From: Okeania sp. SIO2B3
GTDB taxonomy: Bacteria > Cyanobacteriota > Cyanobacteriia > Cyanobacteriales > Microcoleaceae
Assembly (NCBI RefSeq): GCF_010672525.1
Contig: NZ_JAAHGH010000005.1
Location: 248,672 to 312,671 of the forward strand
DNA length: 64,000 nucleotides
Direction of reading: 5' to 3'
Both the position numbers and the translations under genes were made by a program. Below the pieces are notes generated by a model. That model had not been told where the DNA came from and searched no databases. It saw only the letters and a list, made by a program, of their open reading frames with translations. This document shows, piece after piece, positions 45,068 to 54,700 of this stretch (positions within the stretch are counted from its first letter, which is position 1; every line of letters begins with the position of its first letter).

Positions 45068-45715
45068 TATTAAAGTAATTTTTTCAACAATTAATAATAG
45101 ACATAGGCTGGAAAAAGGTATAAATTTTTTTCTGGGGTAGGGAACAGGGAATAGGCAAGATACTTTGAGAAATAAAGATACGAAAAATGATTTATTTTGT
45201 GAGTTTTAAAACTCTATTTATTTACTATCAATTGGTTAAATAAAATTCTTGTTTATTTTCTACCAGATATCTAATTAATTATTAATTAGACAAAGGCAAA
45301 AGGTAACAGGGAGCAGAAAACAAATATTTTGTAGTTTAATACCAAATTCATCAGAAGTTGCATAGAAAAATATATCGAGGTTGACTGTAGATCGAGATAG
45401 ATAAGTTATTGAAGAAGGAAGAAGGAAAAAATAATTCTGTGCCACCTCACATAAAATTGGTATAACACCTAGCACCTAAAACTTAACACTTATGACATTA
45501 GAGGTAAGCATTTCCTGCGGAATGCTGCGCAAACAGCTATGAACTCTGAGTTCTCAGCTCTTATGAGAGGGTTTTAATGAATATAGACTGTTTCAGTCAG
45601 CTTTTATAGCAAGTATAAATTCTGACTAAATTAGTAAAGCTTTGATCTAAAATTAAAAGCAATAGCTGAAGTTCGCAGTTCCGACCTAGGAGGCTGGCTT
45701 ATAGCTGACGGCTGA
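45068..45715. repeat. intergenic, GCATTTCC palindromes up to the next start codon
   Basis: AT-rich text, a GAAGAAGGAAGAAGG tract (45413), GCATTTCCTGCGGAATGC with GCGCAAACAGCTAT (45507-45540), and GTTCCGACCTAGGAGGCTGG to GCTGACGGCTGAATGCTTAC (45672-45723), which runs into the methyltransferase frame. No gene seen. Confidence 0.75.
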
Positions 45716-48022
45716 ATGCTTACCATTAGAGATATTTTAGCAATGGAAAATGAACAAAATTTTCAAGAAAAACGTTGCTCAGAACTTTTACTATATCTGG
45801 CTTTAAATATAGAAGACTTCCAAATATTACCCAAAATCAAATTAGAAACAGACCTGCCTCAGACAATTATAGATGGGATAAGAAAGTATTTTTTTACTTA
45901 TCAATCTGCCTGTGAATATGCTAACCAGATATTCCTAGAAATTTACCAATCTGGTGCAATAAAAAAATACTGTAAACAAAGCAAAATAGGCAAAAAATTA
46001 CCAACCGCTTTTTATATTCATATCTCTGCTTTAGCACAACTTCATCCTTTACTACAACTCTACGAAAATTTAGCTCATCGTTTATATTTCAAAGCAACTT
46101 CTCAGCAGAAAGCTGATGCAAAAACGACCACATTAATTAAGTTTAACTTTGATAAACCCACAATTTCTTATCTCCACTATCCAGACTTCGACACCGACCC
46201 TCATCCAGCTTTAAAAACTAGCATTTCCATCAACATGAATAGTGGAAAAGTTGAGTATAGAAACTACCAAAATAGTAAAAACCCCCCTGTGCTGCATCGC
46301 AAAGAAACCTTTGTGAATACTGACTATCCCCACTACAAAAAATTTGCTAAACTGACCAGTGCTGAAGTGAAATTAGGACTGTTAGATAATACTCGTTTAA
46401 TTGGCACTCGCCAAGGATGGTTCACACACCTAAAAAATCATGGAATTGAAATTAAAGACCATCATGTAATTCAACATACTATTGAAATACCAATTCCCAA
46501 AATAGAACGCCACAAAGCAGCGATGGTTCGTAAAAAAATTTCTAAACCAGTACGTTTGGGTTTAGAAGCAAATCTCTTTACAGAAGGTACAACCTTTTTT
46601 GATTATGGTTGTGGTCACGGTGGGGATATTCAACATATTGCTCAAAAAGGTTATCAAAGTGCAGGATGGGACCCCTATTATTCGCCCAATAATAGTTGTA
46701 TTGCTGCTGATGTTGTCAATCTTGGTTATGTAATTAATGTAATTGAATCTTTAGCAGAACGTAGGGAAGCTTTGATTAAAGCTTGGGGATTGACTAAACA
46801 GGTTTTAATTGTTTCCGCTATGGTATTAATTAATGACCAGAAAACCAAGAATAAACTTGCTTATGGAGATGGCATAATTACATCTCGTAATACTTTTCAG
46901 AAATATTATGAACAAGAAGAATTAAAATCTTATATTGACCAAGTTTTAAATGTAGATTCTATCCCTATAGATTTGGGTATTTTCTTGGTATTTAAAGATG
47001 AAAAACAGGGGCAAAACTTCCGAGCATCTCGATTAAAAACTCGTTTATCTACACCTAGAATTAACTGCAAAAATCAGAAATTTGTAGATTATGAAGAACA
47101 ACTTATTCCTTTGATGAACTTTATGAGCGATCGCGGTCGTCTTCCGGTCAGAGGAGAAATTGCTGAAGAGGCAGATTTAATTGCAGAATTTGGTAGTTTT
47201 CGTCGTGCATTTCGAGTAATTTTGCAAGCTACAGATTCTGTAGAATGGGACCAGATAACTGATAAACGTCGCCAAGATTTGTTAGTATATTTAGCTTTAA
47301 CTAAATTTGGAAATCGTCCTAAGTTTTCCCAATTAGCAGAAGTAGTCAGAAATGATATTAAAGCTTTATTTGGTAGTTACACTCAAGGCTGTACATTAGC
47401 GGATTTAATGTTATTTAGTTTGGGCAATTCTGAACTTATTAGTAAATGTTGTAAAAATAGTTCTATTGGTTATAAATTTTCTAACTCTCTGTTAGTTCAT
47501 GTTTCTGCTGTAGCAAAACTCGATCCGTTATTACGGCTTTATGAAGGTTGTGCTAACCGTACAATTGGTAGATTAAATGAGGCAACTATCATTAAATTTC
47601 ATACAAAATTACCGATAATATCCTATTTGTTTTATCCCGACTTTGATACAGAAGCTCACCCAATGTTGCATAAAAGTATGCACATTGATTTACGAGATTT
47701 AAGTGTCAGTTATCAGAGCTATACAAATGAATATAATCCGCCAATTTTACACAGAAAAGATGCTTTAGTAACACCAGATTATCCAGACTATGAAAAATTT
47801 GCCAAACTAACACAGCAAGAAGAAGATAGAGGACTATTAAATAATTTTAAAAATATTCAAAACCGAATTGGTTGGCTCAAATGTTTAGAAGAAAATTGTA
47901 CAGAAATAAAAGGTCATCGTGTTTATTGGCAAACTAATGTTGACCCTTATCGCTTAAAAATATTAAAATCTGCTTATGCTACTAGGAAACGAGAAAGAAA
48001 AAAACAACTAAATCAGGAATAA
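45716..48022 (+). CDS. phosphorothioation-associated methyltransferase fused to half a paralogue
   Basis: 768 codons. Residues about 260-768 match the DNA-phosphorothioation-associated putative methyltransferase family (TIGR04096-type): 'IERHKAAMVRKKISKPVRL', SAM motif 'FFDYGCGHGGD' 294-304, 'AADVVNLGYVINVIE', 'YGDGIITSRNTFQKYYEQEEL', and a C-terminal domain with 'SYLFYPDFDTEAHP' and 'NPPILHRKDA'. Residues 3-258 are a second, diverged copy of that C-terminal domain ('SYLHYPDFDTDPHP', 'NPPVLHRKET', 'GTRQGWFTHL'). Homology with 498-745 begins almost at residue 3. ATG 45716 lies inside a dispersed repeat; ATG 45743 is an alternative. No dnd genes lie in the window, so the methyltransferase is an orphan here. 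Confidence 0.85.
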   Translation: MLTIRDILAMENEQNFQEKRCSELLLYLALNIEDFQILPKIKLETDLPQTIIDGIRKYFFTYQSACEYANQIFLEIYQSGAIKKYCKQSKIGKKLPTAFYIHISALAQLHPLLQLYENLAHRLYFKATSQQKADAKTTTLIKFNFDKPTISYLHYPDFDTDPHPALKTSISINMNSGKVEYRNYQNSKNPPVLHRKETFVNTDYPHYKKFAKLTSAEVKLGLLDNTRLIGTRQGWFTHLKNHGIEIKDHHVIQHTIEIPIPKIERHKAAMVRKKISKPVRLGLEANLFTEGTTFFDYGCGHGGDIQHIAQKGYQSAGWDPYYSPNNSCIAADVVNLGYVINVIESLAERREALIKAWGLTKQVLIVSAMVLINDQKTKNKLAYGDGIITSRNTFQKYYEQEELKSYIDQVLNVDSIPIDLGIFLVFKDEKQGQNFRASRLKTRLSTPRINCKNQKFVDYEEQLIPLMNFMSDRGRLPVRGEIAEEADLIAEFGSFRRAFRVILQATDSVEWDQITDKRRQDLLVYLALTKFGNRPKFSQLAEVVRNDIKALFGSYTQGCTLADLMLFSLGNSELISKCCKNSSIGYKFSNSLLVHVSAVAKLDPLLRLYEGCANRTIGRLNEATIIKFHTKLPIISYLFYPDFDTEAHPMLHKSMHIDLRDLSVSYQSYTNEYNPPILHRKDALVTPDYPDYEKFAKLTQQEEDRGLLNNFKNIQNRIGWLKCLEENCTEIKGHRVYWQTNVDPYRLKILKSAYATRKRERKKQLNQE

Positions 48023-48875
48023 ATCAGCTATTGATTGAAGATGTTCTAGGTGTTGTTGAATTTAATCTTAATTCTTTAGGAGTCAACCCACCCCTAACCG
48101 CTCCCAGGAGTGGAGTCAGGAGGGCAGAAATAAGAAGAAAGAGTAGTAAAAGAGAAAGTTTTTTGTTCATACTCTTTCCGGAGATGATATCATAACAATT
48201 TTATAAATGTTTGCTACAATATAGGTAGGGTACTTCTTAGGAGTCAGGAGTCAGAATGAATAGATTTAATAACAGTTTTTAGGTCGTAAATTCTCTTTTT
48301 TGTCAAAGGGACATTTCCTGCAAAATCTTTTTATTGCACTTATTATATCATGTCCGTTGGTATCGGAGCGTGTATAAAGTTGGGGAAATATCTAGCGCCA
48401 TTAATGGTTTTTCCTTCTCTTAAAGCTTCTTCCTTCTTCCAACTTCGGTCTTCCTTACCTTCACGCTTACAATACCGATGCTACCGGACATGATATTATT
48501 CGTAAAATTCTTTTTTCAAATTGGTATCATACCTCAAGTCACCAACGCGAGATGTTCTATAGTGTTTCTCAAGTTCTTGAGGTACAGTTTTTTTCTTCTT
48601 TTCTATTTGCTGTTTCCCGAATTACTACTTCTTACTCCCTCTTCCCTATTCTCTATTCCCTAAAACAAACGAATGCGCGTACCTCACGCTTCTTGGGAAT
48701 TGCTATATAGTTTACATCACTTTTGAGGAAGCGTGAGGTCCAGTTATCAGACTATTTATTCTTATGTTCCCTGTTCCCAGATCCGGTGTTCCCTAGAGCA
48801 ATAAAACTTTGTACCTCATCAACTTAATAACTGCTGTAAAATAGTCAAGAATAAGTCAACTATCATCATAAATCA
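48023..48875. other. 853-bp intergenic with element copy and palindromes
   Basis: CAACCCACCCCTAACCGCTC with CCCAGGAGTGG (48085); element at 48345-48496; ATCATACCTCAAGTCACCAA (48527, also near 17495); and an 11-bp perfect inverted repeat CCTCACGCTTC / GAAGCGTGAGG (48682-48692, 48728-48738), perhaps the ends of another tiny element. No gene seen. Confidence 0.65.
48345..48496. mobile_element. 152-bp inverted-repeat element, copy B
   Basis: Inverted copy of the element at 34251-34406. Ends ATATCATGTCCGTTGGTATC and GATGCTACCGGACATGATAT; the internal CTTCTTCCTTCTTCC lies at the matching place. Flanks TATT on both sides may be a short target duplication. Confidence 0.8.
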
Positions 48876-49451
48876 ATGAATAAATTATTTGAAAAAATAA
48901 ATACCCAAGTAACGATTTTAGGAAGTCTTATTGCTATCCTTTGGATTGTACAAATTATTAATTATGAACTTTTAGCAGGAACATTGAACTATTATGGTGG
49001 AATTCATCCTCAAAGTTCTACAGGACTTACGAGTATTTTTTTTGCTCCATTTTTGCATGGCAGTTATGGTCACTTAGCAGCTAATATTCCCCCATTAATT
49101 ATTCTCGGTTGGTTAATCATGTTACGGGGAGTTCGTGATTTTTTCTTTGTGAGTATCGTTACTATAATAGTTAGTGGTTTAGGTATTTGGTATTTCGGTG
49201 CCCCTAATTCTATTCATATTGGTGCAAGTGGATTAATTTTTGGTTATTTTGGGTTTTTGCTACTCCGAAGTTTATTTGACTTCAGTGTTTTATCAGTAAT
49301 ATTCGCCTTAACTGCTGGTTTTCTTTACAGTGGTTTAATCTGGGGTATTTTGCCTTCCGATCCTAATGTCTCTTGGGAAGCACACTTATTTGGTTTTCTG
49401 GGTGGGATATTAGCAGCTCAACTTTTGGGTAAACGTAAAAAAAATAGTTAA
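48876..49451 (+). CDS. rhomboid family intramembrane serine protease
   Basis: 191 codons, about six membrane segments. Catalytic dyad Ser118 in 'IGASGLIFGY' and His170 in 'WEAHLFGFLGG'; the oxyanion-side His66 and Asn70 are in 'GHLAAN'. Rhomboids cut membrane-spanning helices of other proteins. The six-segment, short-tail form is the basic bacterial type. No substrate is evident from neighbours. Confidence 0.9.
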   Translation: MNKLFEKINTQVTILGSLIAILWIVQIINYELLAGTLNYYGGIHPQSSTGLTSIFFAPFLHGSYGHLAANIPPLIILGWLIMLRGVRDFFFVSIVTIIVSGLGIWYFGAPNSIHIGASGLIFGYFGFLLLRSLFDFSVLSVIFALTAGFLYSGLIWGILPSDPNVSWEAHLFGFLGGILAAQLLGKRKKNS

Positions 49452-49815
49452 AGTAGAATTGAGCTGATAGCTGACAGCTAATAGCTGTTTGCGCAGCAGT
49501 CCGCAGGAAATGCTTACAAAAATATTAGCGATGCAACTGACAGTTCTGGTTTTTTTTCATCACTAATTATCCAGACATGACAGTTTTTTCCACTCCCCTA
49601 CTCCCCTACTCCCTTACCGAATAATTAAGATAACAATCCTCTCCTTTAAAGGAGAAACAAGCGGTCGATCTTCGCAGCTTCCCGAAGGGTGGGATGCTGA
49701 GGAAACCTAACTATATCCAATCGACCAAGAGAAGAAAAAATTTTCCCTACCACGTTAATCCTATCCGTTTTCAAGGAGAGGTAATTGTTAATTATTAATT
49801 ATTAATTATTAATTA
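49452..49815. repeat. intergenic, GCATTTCC family and long composite element
   Basis: GTTTGCGCAGCAGTCCGCAG with GAAATGCTTAC (49487-49517), CTCCCCTACTCCCCTACTCC, and the long composite element in minus orientation (49614-49826), which overlaps the stop codon of the PEP-CTERM gene. Confidence 0.75.
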
Positions 49816-50142
49816 TTAATTGTTGAATCCCCTACTTTTACTCCACAGACCTAATCCTAACACAAAAAATAACCCGCTAATTACAGCAGGTTCTGGTGTT
49901 CCTGCATAATCTTTAACTTTATCTATGAGGTTACAGTCGATAGTAGAATTTTGAGAATCTTCAGATGTTTGAGTTAAAAATTGCGATAAACTAGAACTCC
50001 CAGAAGAATTACTATTGGTAGCTAAATTACGATTATTATCGTCATAATTTATGACAAAAGCTTCTACAGGAAGCTTGGAAGAAAATCCTAAACTCATAAT
50101 TAAGCTAACCACAACTACTTGTAAAAATTGATTAATTTTCAT
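49816..50142 (-). CDS. small PEP-CTERM protein
   Basis: 108 codons. Signal peptide at about 1-28, a low-complexity Asn/Ser/Thr-rich body, and a C-terminal sorting signal: 'TPEPAVISGLFFVLGLGLW' (PEP, then a membrane helix) with basic 'SKSRG'. PEP-CTERM proteins are processed by exosortase and are usually linked to extracellular polysaccharide. Two Cys residues are few for this class. The last residues FNN and the TAA are encoded by a TTCAACAATTAAT repeat. Confidence 0.8.
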   Translation of the reverse strand: MKINQFLQVVVVSLIMSLGFSSKLPVEAFVINYDDNNRNLATNSNSSGSSSLSQFLTQTSEDSQNSTIDCNLIDKVKDYAGTPEPAVISGLFFVLGLGLWSKSRGFNN

Positions 50143-50201
50143 TTATTGATACTCCAAAGAAAGTCAAAAATCGTAGGGGCGAATGCCATTTGCCCTCAAA
50201 G

Positions 50202-51263
50202 TCAAAAGTAAGAAAAAGATGAAATTGCTGGTAAAAATTCCCAAATCCAATTGCTAACTAACCACAACATATAACCCAAAACCAACACAGTATAAATAAT
50301 ACTAAGAGGAGCATAAATAGCTAAAATGGCTTGGTCAGATGTTTTTTCAGGCGAAGGTTGACGGCGCAATAAATCGAAATAAAATTCAAGCGATCGCCTC
50401 CTCAAATTATTAATTCCTGTCATGGCTACCAACAAGTAATAACCATCAAAAGCATTTAATGGATTGAGATTTAATACCACTGTTACCAGAGCAGCACTCA
50501 TCAATAAATAACTATTTTGCTGCATCAAACTCTGGGGAGGAGAAGCTAATAATAACCACAAAGCTAACGCCCAAATAACTATTTGAACTATTACCCCCGC
50601 AGCTACAACTAAAACTCTTTGTTTCCGTTTAACCAAAGAATATTGGTCGGAAGTATTGGTGTACATTCCCGGCATAAAACACATAAATAATAAACCAATT
50701 TCCGGTACAACACCCCCGAAATGTTTCAGAGTAAAAGCATGACCTAATTCATGGAGAAAAATTACTAACATAGTGGCAAAGCCTAACTTTAATAAATTAG
50801 TAGGAGCTGTAGTAAAATCTCCCCAAACTTGTTGATGAGCAGAAACAATATCTGTGGCATAAGCTAACCACAAAAAAACTGTTTGACCGAGGAAAAAACA
50901 GAGGAAAAAACCAAAAGCTCTAGTCCAAATCCAACGAAGTTTTTCTATATTTTCTGTTAACCATTCATCAGGCTTGAACAGAGGTATTTTGAAAAATAAT
51001 ATTTGCGCCAAAGAGAAATTTTTCGGCGGTGGTTCCGTACCTGACAACATACCTGTTGCTGCCAATTTTTGCAATAGTTGTTGAATATCTTGGATAGTTA
51101 AATCGTATTTATTAGCAATGGCAGGTATTGGTCTTTTTCCTAAAAGATAAATGACATTTTTATCAATATTATCTACTTGGAGAAAAGTCGGATATTCAGG
51201 ATTGCGTAATATCCAATAACCATCTGGATGTTGAATCCAATGCACCTCTGATTTTAGTTGCAT
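50202..51263 (-). CDS. M50 family membrane metallopeptidase with PqqD-like domain
   Basis: 353 codons. Residues about 1-75 form a PqqD-like winged domain ('IQHPDGYWILRNPEYPTFLQV', one long beta pair then helices). Six or so membrane segments follow, with the zinc motif HELGH at 171-175 and the third-ligand region 'LNPLNAFDGYYLL'. The NPDG/NAFDG form belongs to the subgroup often encoded beside HlyD-like export proteins; PqqD-like domains bind peptides in RiPP pathways. That hints at peptide processing or export, but no precursor or transporter is seen except the small PEP-CTERM gene 59 bp downstream. The final 'SYF' and TGA come from a CTTACTTTTGAC repeat. Confidence 0.82.
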   Translation of the reverse strand: MQLKSEVHWIQHPDGYWILRNPEYPTFLQVDNIDKNVIYLLGKRPIPAIANKYDLTIQDIQQLLQKLAATGMLSGTEPPPKNFSLAQILFFKIPLFKPDEWLTENIEKLRWIWTRAFGFFLCFFLGQTVFLWLAYATDIVSAHQQVWGDFTTAPTNLLKLGFATMLVIFLHELGHAFTLKHFGGVVPEIGLLFMCFMPGMYTNTSDQYSLVKRKQRVLVVAAGVIVQIVIWALALWLLLASPPQSLMQQNSYLLMSAALVTVVLNLNPLNAFDGYYLLVAMTGINNLRRRSLEFYFDLLRRQPSPEKTSDQAILAIYAPLSIIYTVLVLGYMLWLVSNWIWEFLPAISSFSYF

Positions 51264-51786
51264 AAATAAATTTATTAAATCGAGAAAATACTTGCTCTTC
51301 AGCAGTTTTGTACAGTAAAAAACCGTGAAGATACTGATGTATTTGTGAACAATTAATTAGTGAACAAGCGTAGGTTTGGTTGAGGAAAGTAACCCAACAA
51401 CAATCAATTCCAGTAGGGTGCTTTATACAGCTTAGATTTTAGCTGTAAAAGATATTTAAAAATCCGTCCTAACACCCCATTTTAATTGTGTCAATCTATT
51501 AGAGTTTAGAGGTTGTTCATAGATAGATATAAAATTTTTTGTCTATTATGGCATAGTTTTTTGTGCTTGTTGTCGATTTTCGACAAAACCTCAAAAATTT
51601 ATCTGTCGAATTTAATCTGGTCTAACTGAAATAGTTTGCAATATATGACTTTCAGCAGTAATTTTTTTTTTAATTCAATCAATATTGTCGATTTTCGACA
51701 ACTTTTTTTCTGACCTATGTTATGTTTAGTTATTAAGTAATTAGTAATTTTAGTTATTAGCTGTTTTTCTAGTTAAGAGCTTTTCT
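51264..51786. other. 523-bp divergent intergenic region
   Basis: AT-rich space between the M50 gene and the giant coiled-coil gene. Apart from the two 17-bp palindromes (separate entry) I see no gene, RNA or element. The + gene's start codon lies at its right end without a clear ribosome site. Confidence 0.6.
51570..51701. promoter_or_regulatory. two identical 17-bp palindromes
   Basis: TTGTCGATTTTCGACAA occurs at 51570-51586 and 51685-51701, exactly 115 bp apart; a half-like TGTCGAA lies between (51602). They sit in a divergent promoter region, 86 bp before the giant gene, so an operator for a dimeric regulator is more likely than a terminator, although the second is followed by CTTTTTTTC. 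Confidence 0.55.
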
Positions 51787-54700
51787 GTGGAATGTTTTGC
51801 TAGCCCCAAAGGTTTACAAAATCTGCAATCTCAACTAGCAGGAATTGAGCAAAACATCGGCAACATTGAGTCTGATATTACTGCCAATGAGCAAAAAGTA
51901 GAACAGCTAGATGCCCAACTACTGAAAGAAAACTCAGATAAAATATATCTCCAAGAGACTTTAGCAGAAATAGACCAACGTATTGTGGATAAAGAGTTAG
52001 AAATCTCAGACAAATATGAAGAAATTCAACTGACGGAAAAATACGCCCGCCATGTTAACGCCGAAGTCGATCGCCTAGAAAACCGCCTCGACTTAATTAA
52101 CCGAGCAGATGCTCTCGAAACTGAATATCAAAACCAACAAGATAACTGGCAAAATGCCTTAGATAACCAAATAGCATCTACCGAAGAATTGTTGGCAACT
52201 CGCACAGCAGGAGAAAACCAACGGGAACAATTACTATCGTTGCAATCTCAGCTAGCAGATACTCAAACTCAACTTGCCACAGCTCAACAGCAACAAGCGC
52301 AACTCACAACCGAGGTAGAAACCGCCCAAGAAGACTTACAGTTTACTCAACTGCAACTAGGCAACCAGCAAATACAGTTACAAAGCTTACAAAGTCAAGA
52401 CCAACCATTGCGCAGCGCCGAAGCTTATTACTACAACCAAGCTCAACAACATCGGCAGCAGATTTGGTATTCCAATGGTAGCCAGTTTGTGTATAATGCC
52501 GAACAAGCAGCAGCATATCGCGCTAACATGGAGCAAGCAGCGCGGATGGCACAGCAGCGCAACGACCTCTGGCCACAGATAGAGGAAACGGAGAATAGAA
52601 TTGAGGAGCTGAACGAGGCGATCGCTACTCAAACAGCAAATATTGCTAGTAAGCAACAGGAGTTGGCAGAAGTCACTCCAGAGGTGGCTAACTTAACTGC
52701 CAAGGCAGCAGAAATCGAAATTCAAATCCCCCCTCTAGTTGCTGCTCTAGAACCTCTGCAACAGGCAGAAAACGCCAAATTAGCAGACTTCCAAAATGCT
52801 GTTGAGCAAACAGAAACCGCATCCGTAGAATTAGCTCAAACCACCAAAGAGCAGGCAACCGCCTTGAATCATCTGATTAGCTTTGGCGTTTTAGGTACCG
52901 AATCTGATGTCGATTTCTTCCCTACTCAAGTGGAGGCAAAAGTTAATGAATTTATTCAACAGTTGCAAAACCGCAGTAATGACTTAGGCTCCCAAGCTGA
53001 TACTCTAGGAAATTTGATAGCAGACTGGCAAAGCGAGTTAGATAATACCACAGATACAGTCAGTCGTCAAGCGTTAACCGATTTGATTACCAAAACTATT
53101 GGCCAACAGAATCATCTATTGCAACGTCAACAGGAAAATCAGGAAATAGTAACGGCATTGAGCGATCGCCTGACGGCAGCTACAGCATCTCTAGAAAATC
53201 TCCGACAACAGCAGGAGTTGGAAATTCGGGAACAACTCAATAGTAATGATGAACGGTTAGAGGCGCTTAACCGTCAATTGGAAACTGAGACGGCAGCAGA
53301 AAAAGCGGTTAATGAGGATACGGTGTTAGCTTATGCTCAACTCAATGACCAAGTGCGGGCAGATTTGACGGCAAGTGCGACTCAGTGGGTGAGTCAATTG
53401 CAAGAAGGGCATCAGCAAACTAAGGAAATTGGGGAAGGTCAGCAAAATTTGTCTCAGTCTGTTGATGAGTTGATTGAGTATATAGAGGATAATTTGGCTG
53501 ATGTTGATGGGGAGCGCGACCGGAATTTGGCAGATTTGCGAGATGCCATTACGACCTTGGGTGTTGTTGCGCCCCGTCGGGATGAGTTTGCAGTAGGGGA
53601 AACTCACCTGAAGCAAGAGATTGAGAAGCTGAAACAGTTGATAGAAAACGATGCCAAGTTGTGGGAGGAAATTGCTCCCATTGCCCAACGTTTTGGGGTT
53701 GAGTCTCAAGAATTGGCAGAATATCAGCAGCAGTATGAAGCTAAAAAACAACAGGATGAGGCAACAGCGCAACAGTACGAACAACAGCGACAGCAACATC
53801 AGAATAATGCCAACCATTGGCAATCTCAGATTCAGACCTGGGGTGTGGTAGGGCATCGGCGTCAGAACCGGAAGACTGTACCAGTTTACGGGTGGATTCA
53901 TAATCCTACTGCTGAGGCCAACTATAATAATGAACTAGGCGCCGCCGAAGAAGCAGCTCAAAACCGTGATGCTGCTTTGAAATTACCCACAGCTCTAGCA
54001 TACCGCGAGGAATTTGTCAATAATGCTACCAACAATGGTACAGCTATCGAACTATTGCAAGCTGAAACCGAAGAGAAAAGTAACGAATACAGCTCCCTAC
54101 TAGCACAAGTGAAGGCAGAAGAAGCACAAAACAACGCTCAAGCTTCTGCTGCTATAGCTCAAGCTGACTGGTACGAACAACGAGCAGCAGAACACTGGGA
54201 ACGCAGTCGTAAAAATGGTCCGACTTGGACTGAGACTCGCGTAACTTGGAAACGTAAGTGGTATGGTAAGAAGAAAAAGCATTGGGTAACTATCACCCAC
54301 GTCGATCATCACTGGATAGTCTGGGATACCTACACCAAATATGCTGAACAACTGCGACAACAAGCGGTAAGTCAGTTAATAGAGACCGACAACCAATCCC
54401 AACAACAGGAGCGCTTACAACCTCTAGCAGAACAGTGGGCAAATGCTCGTAACGCTGCTAGTGCTGCGGAAACTCCTATCGATAGCAGCCGTAATTTAGC
54501 GGACTCACTCGCAGCTACCAGGGAACAAATTCCGGTGGCAGAAGAACAATTGCAAGAACTAGAGGAACTGTTGCCAGATATAAAAGAAATGTTGGCAGAA
54601 GCTCAGAAAGAAGCTGACGAATACAATGCCAAAGTATTAGCTGAGTGGCAAGAACATGACGAAAACGCGACGGAATATATCAATACCATTGAAGATATAT

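Noticed and set aside
48478-48663. 61-codon frame with hydrophobic residues
   Set aside because: Begins inside the inverted-repeat element and passes through pyrimidine tracts, which translate to Phe/Leu/Ser.
51685-51710. terminator at the second palindrome with its T run
   Set aside because: The region lies between divergent genes where no transcript should end, and an identical copy 115 bp away has no T run.
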